A DNA stretch of 36,100 nt from an uncultured Eubacteriales bacterium (GTDB taxonomy: Bacteria > Bacillota > Clostridia > Oscillospirales > Oscillospiraceae): the NCBI GenBank assembly GCA_900548615.1, contig URKW01000006.1, positions 1-36,100 on the forward strand, written 5' to 3'. This document shows positions 6,764-14,420 of this stretch, piece by piece. How positions within the stretch are numbered: position 1 is the first letter of the stretch; each line of letters starts with the position of its first letter. The notes beneath the pieces were generated by a model, which saw nothing but the letters and a program-made list of their open reading frames with translations, did no database searches and was not told where the DNA came from. The position numbers were made by a program, and so were the translations under genes.

Positions 6764-7276
6764 ATGAACGAGAATACCCCCATGTCTCAGGCGCAGCAGC
6801 TTTTCGCGGAGGAGCACCACAATCTGGTCTATGCCTTTCTCAAGGAGAAGAAGCTGCCGGAGGATGAATATTACGATGTTGTGATCTTCGGCTACTTGCA
6901 GGCGGTCATGGACTACACCTCTCGGGGCGAGTCCAGTCGATTCAGCTTCGCCACCATTGCGTGGCGCAAGATGGAGAGCCGCCTGGCAGACCATTTCCGC
7001 CATCAGACGTCTACCAAGCGTGCGGCGCCTACTGTCAGCCTGAACGCAGTTATGGACGAAGCCGGCTTGTCCCTTTCCGATATGCTCTCCGCAACGGATG
7101 AAAGCTTTCTGGACATGGAGACCGGTCTGATGTTCCACGATCTTGGCCGGCATATGCCTCGCCGTGATATGAACGTGCTGCGGCTCAAGGCAGATGGCTA
7201 TGGTACGCGTGAGATCGCGCAGAGGGAGAATACCACCGTACATGTGGTACGGAGCATTCTCAAATGTGCCTATTAG
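6764..7276 (+). CDS. Second sigma-70-like factor of the element
   Basis: This 170-residue protein has a region-2-like helical domain near residues 15-80 (YYDVVIFGYLQAVMDY, FATIAWRKMESRLADHF). It ends with a helix-turn-helix of region 4 type near 130-168 (VLRLKADGYGTREIAQREN, then VHVVRSILK). AAAGGAGGATCTGTA precedes ATG 6764. It differs from the factor at 1301 in size and sequence. Sigma-like proteins of this short kind in Gram-positive mobile elements are thought to drive transfer or regulatory genes. It lies after a strong hairpin, so its expression may be set separately from the genes before it. Confidence 0.7.
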   Translation: MNENTPMSQAQQLFAEEHHNLVYAFLKEKKLPEDEYYDVVIFGYLQAVMDYTSRGESSRFSFATIAWRKMESRLADHFRHQTSTKRAAPTVSLNAVMDEAGLSLSDMLSATDESFLDMETGLMFHDLGRHMPRRDMNVLRLKADGYGTREIAQRENTTVHVVRSILKCAY

Positions 7277-7356
7277 ATCATTCGCAGGCTATTTTTCAAT
7301 TCAGACAATGATCGAGCTTTTCATGACCATACCGGTCAAAGGAAGGGGTTAAAGAA

Positions 7357-7584
7357 ATGAATAAGAAGCAGGTCATTCTTACCGGCCAGTTGGCTGCGCC
7401 GCTCTGTGAGGGCTGCCGTGCATGGATACGCCATTCCGGTGGCCTGATCTGTACCTCGCAGGTCGTCCGTATTCAGTCGTTCTCTGACCGTAAGGCCGTT
7501 TTTGAGACCATGAACTTCATGTATCATGTGTCCTTGGAAACGTGCCCTTTTGTGATGGAGCTGCCGGAAGTGATGTGCGCATAA
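7357..7584 (+). CDS. Small hypothetical protein
   Basis: This 75-residue product starts at ATG 7357 behind AAGGAAGGGG. It contains CEGCRAWIRHSGGLICTSQVV and reads like a small beta-rich domain with two close cysteines. No family is recognised. It stands alone between the second sigma gene and the toxin-antitoxin pair and is followed at once by a perfect hairpin, so it may be its own transcription unit or the last gene of the sigma operon. Confidence 0.55.
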   Translation: MNKKQVILTGQLAAPLCEGCRAWIRHSGGLICTSQVVRIQSFSDRKAVFETMNFMYHVSLETCPFVMELPEVMCA

Positions 7585-7588
7585 ATGG

Positions 7589-7622
7589 TATAGGAGGGCG
7601 GCAAAAACACCGCCCTCCTATA
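7589..7622. repeat. Perfect 13-bp intergenic hairpin
   Basis: TATAGGAGGGCGG (7589-7601) and its exact reverse complement (7610-7622) flank an eight-base loop just after the previous stop. There is no T-run, so it is a weak terminator at best. Confidence 0.75.
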
Positions 7623-7662
7623 CGTCCATCTCCCAGTATAATGGGTATAATGGGATTGAAAC

Positions 7663-7691
7663 TTGACGTGAGGTAATAATTCGTCTATAAT
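7663..7691 (+). promoter_or_regulatory. Promoter of toxin-antitoxin operon with possible operator
   Basis: TTGACG (7663-7668) and TATAAT (7686-7691) are 17 bases apart. GTCT/AGAC arms (7683-7697) surround the -10 box, and a tandem TATAATGGG pair lies at 7637-7654. Autorepression by the antitoxin at these sites is typical of such operons but is inferred. Confidence 0.75.
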
Positions 7692-7727
7692 AAAGACATA
7701 ATAATAGAGTGAAGGGAGTGCTGCGAT

Positions 7728-7994
7728 ATGATGATCCGTTCGGCAACATCACTGCGCAACGGCTATGATGAAATGGTAAAACTGGCTAAAGAGAAGCAGG
7801 AGCCCATCTACCTGACGCGAAACGGTGATGGTGAGATGGTTTTTGTCCCGCTGGATCTTTGGGAAAAGCGTGAGAAAGAACTGGATTTGTTGTTCATGCT
7901 GCTCCAACGGGAACAGTCCCGGCTTGCAGGCGCCAAAACCTCTACGATGGACGAAATGGAACGTCTAACACAGGAGGTCTTGAATGAAGATTGA
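7728..7994 (+). CDS. Type II antitoxin, Phd/YefM family
   Basis: This 88-residue protein has the Phd/YefM N-terminal fold: IRSATSLRNGYDEMVKLAK, then EPIYLTRNGDGEMVFVPLDLWEKR. A helical C-terminal tail follows that should wrap the toxin. It would neutralise the partner toxin and repress its own promoter. ATG 7728 is followed by a second ATG; AGGGAG upstream serves either. The toxin start overlaps its last codons by 11 bases, the usual arrangement. In a mobile element the pair probably promotes maintenance. Confidence 0.85.
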   Translation: MMIRSATSLRNGYDEMVKLAKEKQEPIYLTRNGDGEMVFVPLDLWEKREKELDLLFMLLQREQSRLAGAKTSTMDEMERLTQEVLNED

Positions 7995-8298
7995 GTGGCT
8001 GCATGAGGCGAGGATGGAGTATCGGGATTTGCTGCTATACCACAAAAACACGGTAGGAAAGCAGTCTGCGGAAAAGTTTGCCGATATGATCCTATCCTCT
8101 GTCAGAAAGCTGAAGGACTTCCCGGAAATGGGCGTCTTGAAAGAAACACAGTTGCTTGGACGATATGGCTTTCGTGCCTTGTTTATCGGCAAATACGTTT
8201 GTATTTATCGTATTGCAGGCGACACAGTGCTAGTTTACCACATCGCCGATGCCAGGACGGATTATATGTATCACATCTTTGGGATTGAAGGAAACTAA
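7984..8298 (+). CDS. Type II toxin, RelE/ParE family
   Basis: This 104-residue protein has the RelE/ParE pattern: WLHEARMEYRDLLLYHK, then SVRKLKDFPEMG and the beta-strands FRALFIGKYVCIYRIAGDTVLVYHIADARTD in the C-terminal half. Members of the superfamily either cut mRNA at the ribosome or poison gyrase; sequence alone does not tell which. The gene overlaps the antitoxin by 11 bases, so the pair is translationally coupled. The CDS looks intact. Confidence 0.85.
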   Translation: MKIEWLHEARMEYRDLLLYHKNTVGKQSAEKFADMILSSVRKLKDFPEMGVLKETQLLGRYGFRALFIGKYVCIYRIAGDTVLVYHIADARTDYMYHIFGIEGN

Positions 8299-8400
8299 CA
8301 TACCGATTTATGCGGCAGTAAAGTCTAGTGTAAATCTATGCACCTTCCCCCGATACCAAATGTGCGCATTGAAGCAACACAATAAGATATAAATGCGGAG

Positions 8401-8446
8401 AAGCACCGCTGAATTGTTTGACGACAGTTCAGTGGTGCTTTTGTTT
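8401..8446 (+). terminator. Hairpin terminator after toxin gene
   Basis: AAGCACCGCTGAA (8401-8413) pairs with TTCAGTGGTGCTT (8428-8440) with one G-T pair, followed by TTGTTTT. It ends about 20 bases before the next gene and lies close to its AGGAGGG ribosome site. Confidence 0.65.
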
Positions 8447-8464
8447 TAGGAGGGCTTGAGAACA

Positions 8465-8686
8465 TTGAGACAAAAAGGAACCAAGGCGGAACGGTTCGTG
8501 CGTGTGGCCGAACAGCGCACACAGCGTGCCGTAGACGCTATCCATTCACTTTCTAATTGTGCAAGCCGCGTGTGCTACGATTACACACCGGAACAGGTAG
8601 AACAGATCATAGCGGCGCTGGAGACGGAAGTAAGACACCTGCAAAGTGCATTTACAGGCGAGAACCGCTTTACGCTGCGCCCATAA
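8465..8686 (+). CDS. Small hypothetical protein (TTG start)
   Basis: This 73-residue product is helical and charged, beginning RQKGTKAERFVRVAEQRT and ending TGENRFTLRP. AGGAGGG at 8449-8455 lies ten bases before a TTG at 8465; an in-frame TTG at 8456 is too close to it. No ATG or GTG is available. I recognise no family. It may be a small DNA-binding or structural accessory protein of the element. Confidence 0.55.
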   Translation: MRQKGTKAERFVRVAEQRTQRAVDAIHSLSNCASRVCYDYTPEQVEQIIAALETEVRHLQSAFTGENRFTLRP

Positions 8687-8690
8687 GTCA

Positions 8691-8717
8691 GAGGCCCCGG
8701 ATGATTTCCGGGGCCTC
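8691..8717. repeat. Perfect 11-bp intergenic hairpin
   Basis: GAGGCCCCGGA (8691-8701) and its exact reverse complement (8707-8717) surround a five-base loop, starting just after the previous stop. No T-run follows. It is one of a series of such hairpins between genes of this element. Confidence 0.75.
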
Positions 8718-8743
8718 ACATATAAATCAAAAGGAGTATACAC

Positions 8744-9310
8744 ATGAAAAGAGAACCTGCACCGCAGGAGTACACTTGTCGGAATTGCCCGGAACGGTAT
8801 TACCATGCGGTTCCCGCTTCTCAGAAGCTAAAGGGCCTGATAATGCGCTTTGGCGAATGCTATTGCACTCTACCGAAAAGAGCCAAGCATCTCAAAGGCC
8901 ATGATCTGAGCAGACGCGCACCGGAATGGTGCCCGAAGCGGAAGGTGCCGAACACGCTGCGAATCTACTATTACCGCAACCCGGAAACTTATGTGTTGGA
9001 CAACGTGCTGCATCAGGGCTTTGCATTCACACCGCTGCCCACGGCAAGCCGCTATGCAGTAGCATACGAGGAATCTACCAAGCTCTCCCCGCGGGAGTTC
9101 TGGCTGAGTCTGCTCACACAGAAGGACGCGGAGCTGTTGGGCCGAGAGGTTAAAGTCAAGTCCGTCGTGGAGATAGACGATGGACTTACCCCGTGCTTTT
9201 TCTTCAAGACGGAAGAAGGCTATACGCGCTGCCGGGGCTTCGATGCTGAACGCGCACGCACCAACCGCATGGACGGCTGGGAGGAATATTATCAGGAGGA
9301 CATGAAATGA
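8744..9310 (+). CDS. Cysteine-rich hypothetical protein
   Basis: This 188-residue protein starts at ATG 8744 behind AAAAGGAG. Its N-terminal third holds several cysteines (CRNCPERYY, GECYCTLP, WCPKRK) suggestive of a metal-binding module. The remainder is mixed alpha/beta with CFFFKTEEGYTRCRGF. The stop overlaps the next gene in an ATGA, so the two are a coupled pair. No family is recognised; a role in nucleic-acid binding would be a guess. Confidence 0.6.
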   Translation: MKREPAPQEYTCRNCPERYYHAVPASQKLKGLIMRFGECYCTLPKRAKHLKGHDLSRRAPEWCPKRKVPNTLRIYYYRNPETYVLDNVLHQGFAFTPLPTASRYAVAYEESTKLSPREFWLSLLTQKDAELLGREVKVKSVVEIDDGLTPCFFFKTEEGYTRCRGFDAERARTNRMDGWEEYYQEDMK

Positions 9311-9933
9311 TCATCAATAAAGAAGGTTTGCGTTACACATACAATAGCACAACCTATACCATAGGCGCCGCTGTCGTGGCAACAGAGGAAAGTGAATATC
9401 AGGGACTTTACGGCATCATCACAGAGATTCGTGACGATGTTGACCGCGAAACAGAGAATGATACGCCTGACATCTATTGCTGGTTTGAGACGCCGCTGTT
9501 TCCGAAGGAGATCCAGGAACTGGAGCAGCGGTTCTCTGATCTCTACCAGACGCCCAAGAAGCTCGACGGGATCGCGCTGGATATGGTCATCATGACACCG
9601 GAAATGGTGCGGGTGATCTCGCCTGATCCGAAGAAATGTAAGGCCTGCGAGCTTTATCTGCTTACCACACACTGCACGACGAATCTGGATTCCAGCAACT
9701 TCACTGAGCTATGCGCCGACTACGATGCCGGACGTTTTGCCCTACTGCAAAGTGTCCGGGAGGAACAACAGGATGGCTGCGTGAAGGATTGGGCAGATAG
9801 GGACGTACTGGAAGAAGAATATGGCATTGACCGCTATGAGGCATGGTATCGTGATGAATACTTCGAGAATCATTTCGTCATATCGCTCGAAAAGCTGTCC
9901 CTCATACTGCCGTCAGATTTTATAGAAAAGTAA
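9307..9933 (+). CDS. Hypothetical protein, coupled to previous gene
   Basis: This 208-residue acidic protein starts at ATG 9307, overlapping the previous stop by four bases, with AGGAGG nine bases upstream. The N-terminal part reads like a small beta barrel (TYTIGAAVVATEESEYQGLYGIITEI). The C-terminal part is acidic and aromatic-rich (EYGIDRYEAWYRDEYFENH). Similar proteins occur in Gram-positive conjugative elements without known role. It ends shortly before a separate promoter for the ATPase gene. Confidence 0.6.
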   Translation: MIINKEGLRYTYNSTTYTIGAAVVATEESEYQGLYGIITEIRDDVDRETENDTPDIYCWFETPLFPKEIQELEQRFSDLYQTPKKLDGIALDMVIMTPEMVRVISPDPKKCKACELYLLTTHCTTNLDSSNFTELCADYDAGRFALLQSVREEQQDGCVKDWADRDVLEEEYGIDRYEAWYRDEYFENHFVISLEKLSLILPSDFIEK

Positions 9934-9943
9934 AAAGTTATAA

Positions 9944-9971
9944 TTGAAATTATTATAATTTAGGGTATAAT
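9944..9971 (+). promoter_or_regulatory. Promoter of the AAA/DUF234 gene
   Basis: TTGAAA (9944-9949) and TATAAT (9966-9971) are spaced by 16 bases in an AT-rich stretch. The start codon follows 22 bases later, behind GAGGTGG. Confidence 0.7.
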
Positions 9972-9993
9972 ACTTTATAGAGGTGGTGAGCTT

Positions 9994-11394
9994 ATGAAGC
10001 AATTTGTTGATCGGCAGCAGGAGATGGAGACGCTGCAAAGCGAGTATGCGCGGAATGGCAGCGCACTTGTCGTACTGTATGGGCGTCGGCGAGTGGGAAA
10101 AACTACGCTGATATCCGAGTTTATTCGGGATAAAAACGCCCTGTTCTTCCTTGCAAGTGAAGAGTCCGAAGCGCAAAACCGCACGGCATTCAAAGAGAAG
10201 GCGGCAGAATTTATTGATAGTGATCTTCTGCGTAATGCAGACGTCAAGAGCTGGGACGTGATATTCAAATCAATCATGGATGCCAAGCATGACAGCAAGC
10301 CCGTTATCGTACTGGATGAATTTCAGTATCTGGGCAAAGCGGAGCCTGCGTTTCCTTCCATTTTCCAGCGGATATGGGAAGAGATATTAAAGAACCAGTC
10401 TGTTATGGTAATTCTTTGCGGCTCCCTGATCTCCATGATGGAGTCCCAGACACTAGCCTACGGCAGCCCCTTATACGGAAGGCGAACCGCGCAGATCCAG
10501 CTCAAGCAGATCCCATTTGCCTATTACCATGAGCTTTTCCTTGGCAAAACTCGTAGAGAACTCATTGAGCTATACGCTGTTACAGGTGGTGTCCCCAAAT
10601 ATATTGAGTTATTTTCGGAGAGCGGCGATATCTATCGTGCTATCCAGAAATGCGTACTGAACCGTTCTGGCTATCTCTATGATGAGCCGCATTTCCTGCT
10701 GCAGCAGGAAGTCAGTGAGGTTGGCAGTTACTTTTCCATTATCAAGGCGATCGCGGCTGGAAATCACAAGCTTTCCTCGATTGCCTCTGTGTTGGAGGTC
10801 AAGTCAACGAACCTGACCAAGTACCTGAAAACTCTGATAGATCTGGATATTCTGGAGCGAAAGGTTCCTGTCACAGAGGAAAACCCCGAAAAGAGCAAGC
10901 GCGGCCTTTACAAGATCAAGGATAACTATCTACGATTTTGGTTCGCATTTATCTATCCCAATATGAGCCTTATCGAAAGTGGACATAGCGGTATCGTGAT
11001 GGATAAGATCCGCAAAGGACTCACTACCAGCCACATCGGTTTCGTATATAAGGATATCTGTCAGGAGCGGATGTGGGAGTTGAATGTCAATAACGCATGG
11101 CCGTTCCAGTTCTCCAAGTTGGGCGGATACTGGGATGCCAAGAATGAGATTGACATTGCAGCTCTTGATCCAGAGGGTGCAAACCTGATCCTGGGAGAGT
11201 GCAAGTACTGGAAAGAGCCTGTTGGGCTGAATGTCCTTCGGGCTTTAGAGGCCAAGGCATGTGATGTCACATGGGAGCGGGATCGGCGGAAAGTGTGGTA
11301 CGTCCTGTTCAGCATCTCCGGCTTCTCGGATGAACTATGTGACCATGCCGCAATACGGGATGATCTTCTTTTGATCGACGATGGAGGAAGATAG
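9994..11394 (+). CDS. AAA ATPase with DUF234 nuclease-like C-terminus
   Basis: This 466-residue protein begins with an archaeal-type ATPase domain: Walker A GRRRVGKT at residues 30-38 and Walker B VIVLDEFQYL near 104-113. A winged-helix region follows near 250-290 (LSSIASVLEVKSTNLTKYLKTL). The end matches DUF234 and carries a PD-(D/E)xK-like set, EID near 384 and GECK near 400-403. The family is widespread in archaea and Gram-positive bacteria, with unproved function; nucleic-acid cleavage or a defence role is plausible. It has its own promoter, unlike the packed genes before it, so it looks like cargo. All catalytic motifs appear intact. Confidence 0.85.
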   Translation: MKQFVDRQQEMETLQSEYARNGSALVVLYGRRRVGKTTLISEFIRDKNALFFLASEESEAQNRTAFKEKAAEFIDSDLLRNADVKSWDVIFKSIMDAKHDSKPVIVLDEFQYLGKAEPAFPSIFQRIWEEILKNQSVMVILCGSLISMMESQTLAYGSPLYGRRTAQIQLKQIPFAYYHELFLGKTRRELIELYAVTGGVPKYIELFSESGDIYRAIQKCVLNRSGYLYDEPHFLLQQEVSEVGSYFSIIKAIAAGNHKLSSIASVLEVKSTNLTKYLKTLIDLDILERKVPVTEENPEKSKRGLYKIKDNYLRFWFAFIYPNMSLIESGHSGIVMDKIRKGLTTSHIGFVYKDICQERMWELNVNNAWPFQFSKLGGYWDAKNEIDIAALDPEGANLILGECKYWKEPVGLNVLRALEAKACDVTWERDRRKVWYVLFSISGFSDELCDHAAIRDDLLLIDDGGR

Positions 11395-11467
11395 CTGCCC
11401 AGTCATCTGGTGCATCATCCTCGATATACTTCTGGACTGCCTGAAGAAATTGAAGAAACGCGAATAA

Positions 11468-11517
11468 GTATGGGCAAAAGCTGATGTGGTAATTTCCACG
11501 TCAGCTTTTGTCCATAC
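11468..11517. repeat. Long 22-bp imperfect hairpin
   Basis: The arms at 11468-11489 and 11496-11517 pair over 22 positions with two G-T pairs around a six-base loop. It lies downstream of the ATPase gene and probably ends its transcript, although no T-run follows. Confidence 0.7.
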
Positions 11518-11522
11518 CATCA

Positions 11523-11691
11523 CACCGCGTGATCTGGTCGATGACGACTATTGGTATACAAACTTCGCTTTTTGGCAACGATAGGCGTCGGAGTGCGTGG
11601 GAACAGATCGACGTGACCGTGGACAGGAGAGCTATCTATGGTTTGAAAAAGGCCGCTGGTTCGTGGCTGCAAAGGATGGAAAATAAATAGC
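11523..11691 (+). pseudogene. Decayed coding remnant
   Basis: One frame reads DLVDDDYWYTNFAFWQR, then TAG, then continues to ESYLWFEKGRWFVAAKDGK before a TAA near 11690. Both halves have protein-like composition in the same frame, and the segment SAWEQIDVTVD between them is protein-like in another frame. I read this as a small gene damaged by a stop or two compensating indels. No ribosome site or start is visible and no family is assigned. The rest of the interval 11395-11770 holds only two hairpins. Confidence 0.35.
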
Positions 11692-11713
11692 AGATGGTTG
11701 CTCTTTAGAAAAT

Positions 11714-11746
11714 GCGGCCAGATACGTTCAATGCGTATCTGGCCGC
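11714..11746. terminator. Perfect 13-bp hairpin, likely bidirectional terminator
   Basis: GCGGCCAGATACG (11714-11726) pairs exactly with 11734-11746 around a seven-base loop, followed by GTTCTTT on the plus strand. It sits between converging units: the remnant on plus and the membrane-protein gene on minus. Confidence 0.65.
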
Positions 11747-11770
11747 GTTCTTTGCTTTATGTACTTTGTA

Positions 11771-12256
11771 TCATCGTTTTTTACGAGCAGCTTTTCTAAC
11801 CTTGCGTTGCTCCTTGGCATCAATCTGTTCGAGATAATTTGTAAAAGAGCAAAAAAGTAGCGAGACACTTCCGGTCGCAACGCCAACAATCATGGTCATT
11901 AGATAACCGTTTGGTTCCCCATCAGAAAAATAAGAAATGCAGACATTAGCGGCAACACAAAGCGCGATAACAATTAGACATCCATTTTCAAGCTTTTCTG
12001 AAGGTTTATTACGGATACCCGGAATTCGAGAGAGCATTACAACCAGCCCACTTGTAGACATAGCTATCATTGTATTCACCGCAGTATGTGCCTGATCCAA
12101 GAACATCCAGCCGTTTACCGAGCCATAATAAAGCAGAGACGCAAAAATTAGCATGATTACGCACGCAGAAAACCATTTCAGGTTCCAACGCCGGTCTTTT
12201 GCACGCTGTTCTTGATTTGCTATCGTCCGTTGTGACTTTCTAGAAGTTTTTTGCAA
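11771..12256 (-). CDS. Polytopic membrane protein, unknown function
   Basis: This is the only element gene inside the window, besides the left-edge fragment, read on the minus strand. The 161-residue product has a basic N-terminus (KTSRKSQRTIANQEQRAKDRR), then about four hydrophobic segments (FSACVIMLIFASLLYYG, AVNTMIAMSTSGLVVML, CLIVIALCVAANVCISY, MTMIVGVATGSVSLLFCSF). It ends in a very basic tail, RKVRKAARKKR. No family is recognised. It is more AT-rich than its neighbours and stands alone, so it may be a later acquisition. Confidence 0.6.
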   Translation of the reverse strand: MQKTSRKSQRTIANQEQRAKDRRWNLKWFSACVIMLIFASLLYYGSVNGWMFLDQAHTAVNTMIAMSTSGLVVMLSRIPGIRNKPSEKLENGCLIVIALCVAANVCISYFSDGEPNGYLMTMIVGVATGSVSLLFCSFTNYLEQIDAKEQRKVRKAARKKR

Positions 12257-12652
12257 GTCTATCCCACTCTTTCTATCTTACGCCAAGATACGTAACTGTT
12301 ACCATAATTTTAAGTGAAAATGCAGGAAAATGCAATTATCAATTAGAACGTGGAAGCGCAAGAAACGTGTCGGCAGTATTTATGACACGATTCTCATCTG
12401 TGCGCAAACGCACTCAATTTTCTGTGGAGAAAACGTGCAATCGTAATAACTTTGGAGTTTCATGTTACTTCTTTCGTTTATGAGATTGCACTGTTGCACT
12501 TTTGACAATAGATTGTTTATTATATAATAAGGAAATGTAGCAAATTTTGCCGTAATCGTCATTATTTCATTTGTGGCAAAAGCGTGCTAGAAACCGTGAC
12601 AATTTGAAATAGAGAAAATAAAGAAACTTGCCAGAAGGGAAAGCTTATCCCT
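12257..12652. other. AT-rich non-coding control region before xis-int
   Basis: I find no convincing gene here. It contains a promoter-like TTGACA (12502-12507) with TATAAT (12523-12528), spacing 15, reading toward the excisionase. GTGCAATC (12436-12443) is mirrored by GATTGCAC about 40 bases later, and a GTGCG-CAAA-CGCAC hairpin lies at 12400-12413. These are plausible regulator sites for excision control. Confidence 0.45.
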
Positions 12653-12832
12653 ATGGTATTTGGCCCGCGCGAATTGTCAAAGATTTTGGGCATTTCTAAA
12701 AATAAGGCTTATGAGGTCGTAAACAGGTATGATTTTCCTAAAATCCGAGTTGGCAGAAGAATCATCATCAGCAAAAAACACTTTTTGGAGTGGATGGATG
12801 CCAACTTTAGTAAAGAACGCAACAATACATAA
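12653..12832 (+). CDS. xis: Excisionase-like small HTH protein
   Basis: This 59-residue protein starts MVFGPRELSKILGISKNKA and continues with PKIRVGRRIIISKKHFLEWM. That is the winged helix-turn-helix pattern of the excisionase/MerR-like family that sits beside tyrosine integrases in Gram-positive integrative elements. It would bend DNA at the attachment site and steer the integrase toward excision. AGAAGGGA lies about a dozen bases before ATG 12653. The integrase start is 147 bases downstream on the same strand. The gene looks complete. Confidence 0.75.
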   Translation: MVFGPRELSKILGISKNKAYEVVNRYDFPKIRVGRRIIISKKHFLEWMDANFSKERNNT

Positions 12833-12979
12833 AAGGCACTTTTGTTATTTGCTTTGATTCCTGTTGAGTTTTCCTTCGGAAAGTCGTATAGATATTATGT
12901 GTGGAAAAACCTAAAGGTTTATATCCCACATGGCACGATTTGTATGCCTGTACGACAAGTAAGGAGGATCAATAAAAGT

Positions 12980-14215
12980 ATGGGCAAAAAGAAAGCAAAT
13001 GGAGAAGGCTCCATTACAAAACGCAAAGATGGCCGTTATATGGGACGCTATACTGTGGATAGCAAACGAAGAACAGTCTACGGCGACTCTTTCGAGGAGG
13101 TGAGACGAAAACTCAATGAAATTCTAAATGAGATTGCAAAGGGTGCCTACATAGAACCCAATAAGTACAGCGTAGAAAAATGGCTGCGAGACTGGCTGGA
13201 GTTATATGCACTGCCAACAGTAAAGAGGTCAACATATATCTCTTATGAGGGATATGTGCGACTGCACCTTGTTCCAGAATTAGGCCAAGTAAAGCTGACA
13301 TCCCTGAGTACTGAAGATCTCCAAAGATTCTTTAAGAAAAAGTCTGGCTCAGGGACTAAAGGCGGATTAGCCCCCAAGACATTACGGAATATTTACAATA
13401 TGCTGCATGCTGCTTTAGATCAAGCGGTCATTGACCGCAAGATCATCCGTAATCCGATTCTAGGCGTCAAGCTGCCAAAGGTCAAAGCCAAAGAAATGCG
13501 CGTCCTGTCACCAGAGGAGCAAACAGCTCTGCAGGAAGCTGTGAGCCGTGCGGAGGAGATACATGCTTATGGCATAACCTTCGCTGTCAATACCGGCCTG
13601 CGATTAGGTGAACTACTTGGACTGCAGTGGAAGGACGTAAACAAAAAAGAACATTGCATTCACATCAGGAGAACACTGGGCCGGTTGCAAAAGGTCGATG
13701 AAAAAGGCCGTCTCGTTCAAAAAAGTGCAGGCGTTACCTCAACAGAAATCGTTGTGCGTTCACCTAAATCGGATCTGTCCAAGCGCAAAATTCCTTTGTT
13801 TGATGAACTCTGGAAAGATTTGATGGCATACAAAGAAAAGCAAGACGCTCTAAAAGACACCTTGGGTAAGGCCTATCATGACGAGGATTATGTTTTCGCC
13901 ACCCCTCTGGGTGCAGCATGTGATCCTAAAGTGTATCAGACACTTTTCAAGCGTGTTGTTGCGGATGCCGGAATTGAGCCGACAAACTTTCATGCACTGC
14001 GTCACACCTTCGCAACAAGGGCGTTGGAATCCGGTATGGACATCAAAGTTCTATCGACGATACTCGGCCACGCGCAGGCATCGACTACGCTCAATCTCTA
14101 TGCTCACGCTCTTCCGGATCATAAGAAAGACAGTATGGAGAAAATGCGGGGCCACTATAAAAGCTGCATCGGTACAGATAATTGCTCAGTTGACACCAAC
14201 GCAGAGGCTTCATAA
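12980..14215 (+). CDS. int: Tyrosine site-specific integrase (Tn916-type)
   Basis: This 411-residue protein has three parts. First comes an N-terminal arm-binding domain (NGEGSITKRKDGRYMGRYTV), then a SAM-like core-binding domain (VEKWLRDWLELYALPTVKR), then the catalytic domain. The catalytic residues are visible: R208 in NTGLRLGELLG, H338-x2-R341 in HALRHTF, H364 in LGHAQAS and the nucleophile Y374 in LNLYAHA. It catalyses integration and, with the excisionase, excision. ATG 12980 is chosen because AAGGAGG lies 12 bases upstream and the protein then begins MGKKKANGEG; an upstream TTG at 12842 would add residues unlike the family. It is followed by repeated TTGGTGTCAA sites and the initiator tRNA gene. 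Confidence 0.92.
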   Translation: MGKKKANGEGSITKRKDGRYMGRYTVDSKRRTVYGDSFEEVRRKLNEILNEIAKGAYIEPNKYSVEKWLRDWLELYALPTVKRSTYISYEGYVRLHLVPELGQVKLTSLSTEDLQRFFKKKSGSGTKGGLAPKTLRNIYNMLHAALDQAVIDRKIIRNPILGVKLPKVKAKEMRVLSPEEQTALQEAVSRAEEIHAYGITFAVNTGLRLGELLGLQWKDVNKKEHCIHIRRTLGRLQKVDEKGRLVQKSAGVTSTEIVVRSPKSDLSKRKIPLFDELWKDLMAYKEKQDALKDTLGKAYHDEDYVFATPLGAACDPKVYQTLFKRVVADAGIEPTNFHALRHTFATRALESGMDIKVLSTILGHAQASTTLNLYAHALPDHKKDSMEKMRGHYKSCIGTDNCSVDTNAEAS

Positions 14216-14385
14216 AATCTGGCAATCTGCCTTTGACACCAACGCGTTGGTGTCAAAGCCCAAATTGACGCGTATTTTGATAGTAAAATATCTGAGAAAA
14301 ATATAAAAATCCTTTGTTCACGTCGCTATCAAATTTGGTGTCATTTGGTGTCAAAAAGCCGGTTGGTGTCAATCGTTGGTGTCAA
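14190..14385. repeat. Seven integrase arm-type repeats, TTGGTGTCAA
   Basis: Copies lie at 14190-14199 and 14233-14242 (inverted), and at 14247-14256, 14335-14343 (one mismatch at the end), 14345-14354, 14363-14372 and 14376-14385. The second and third form a perfect 28-bp palindrome at 14231-14258. Position between int and the tRNA, and spacing in pairs, fit arm-type binding sites of the integrase's N-terminal domain. Confidence 0.75.
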
Positions 14386-14420
14386 AAGTGCTGAGATGCT
14401 TTTGCAAACTACGCAAAAAA

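Noticed and set aside
12380..12562. 60-residue minus-strand frame before the excisionase gene
   Set aside because: No ribosome site, low-complexity AT-rich sequence, and it overlaps promoter and inverted repeats.
14190..14385. CRISPR-like array
   Set aside because: The ten-base repeats are short, irregularly spaced and in both orientations beside an integrase; no cas genes are present.
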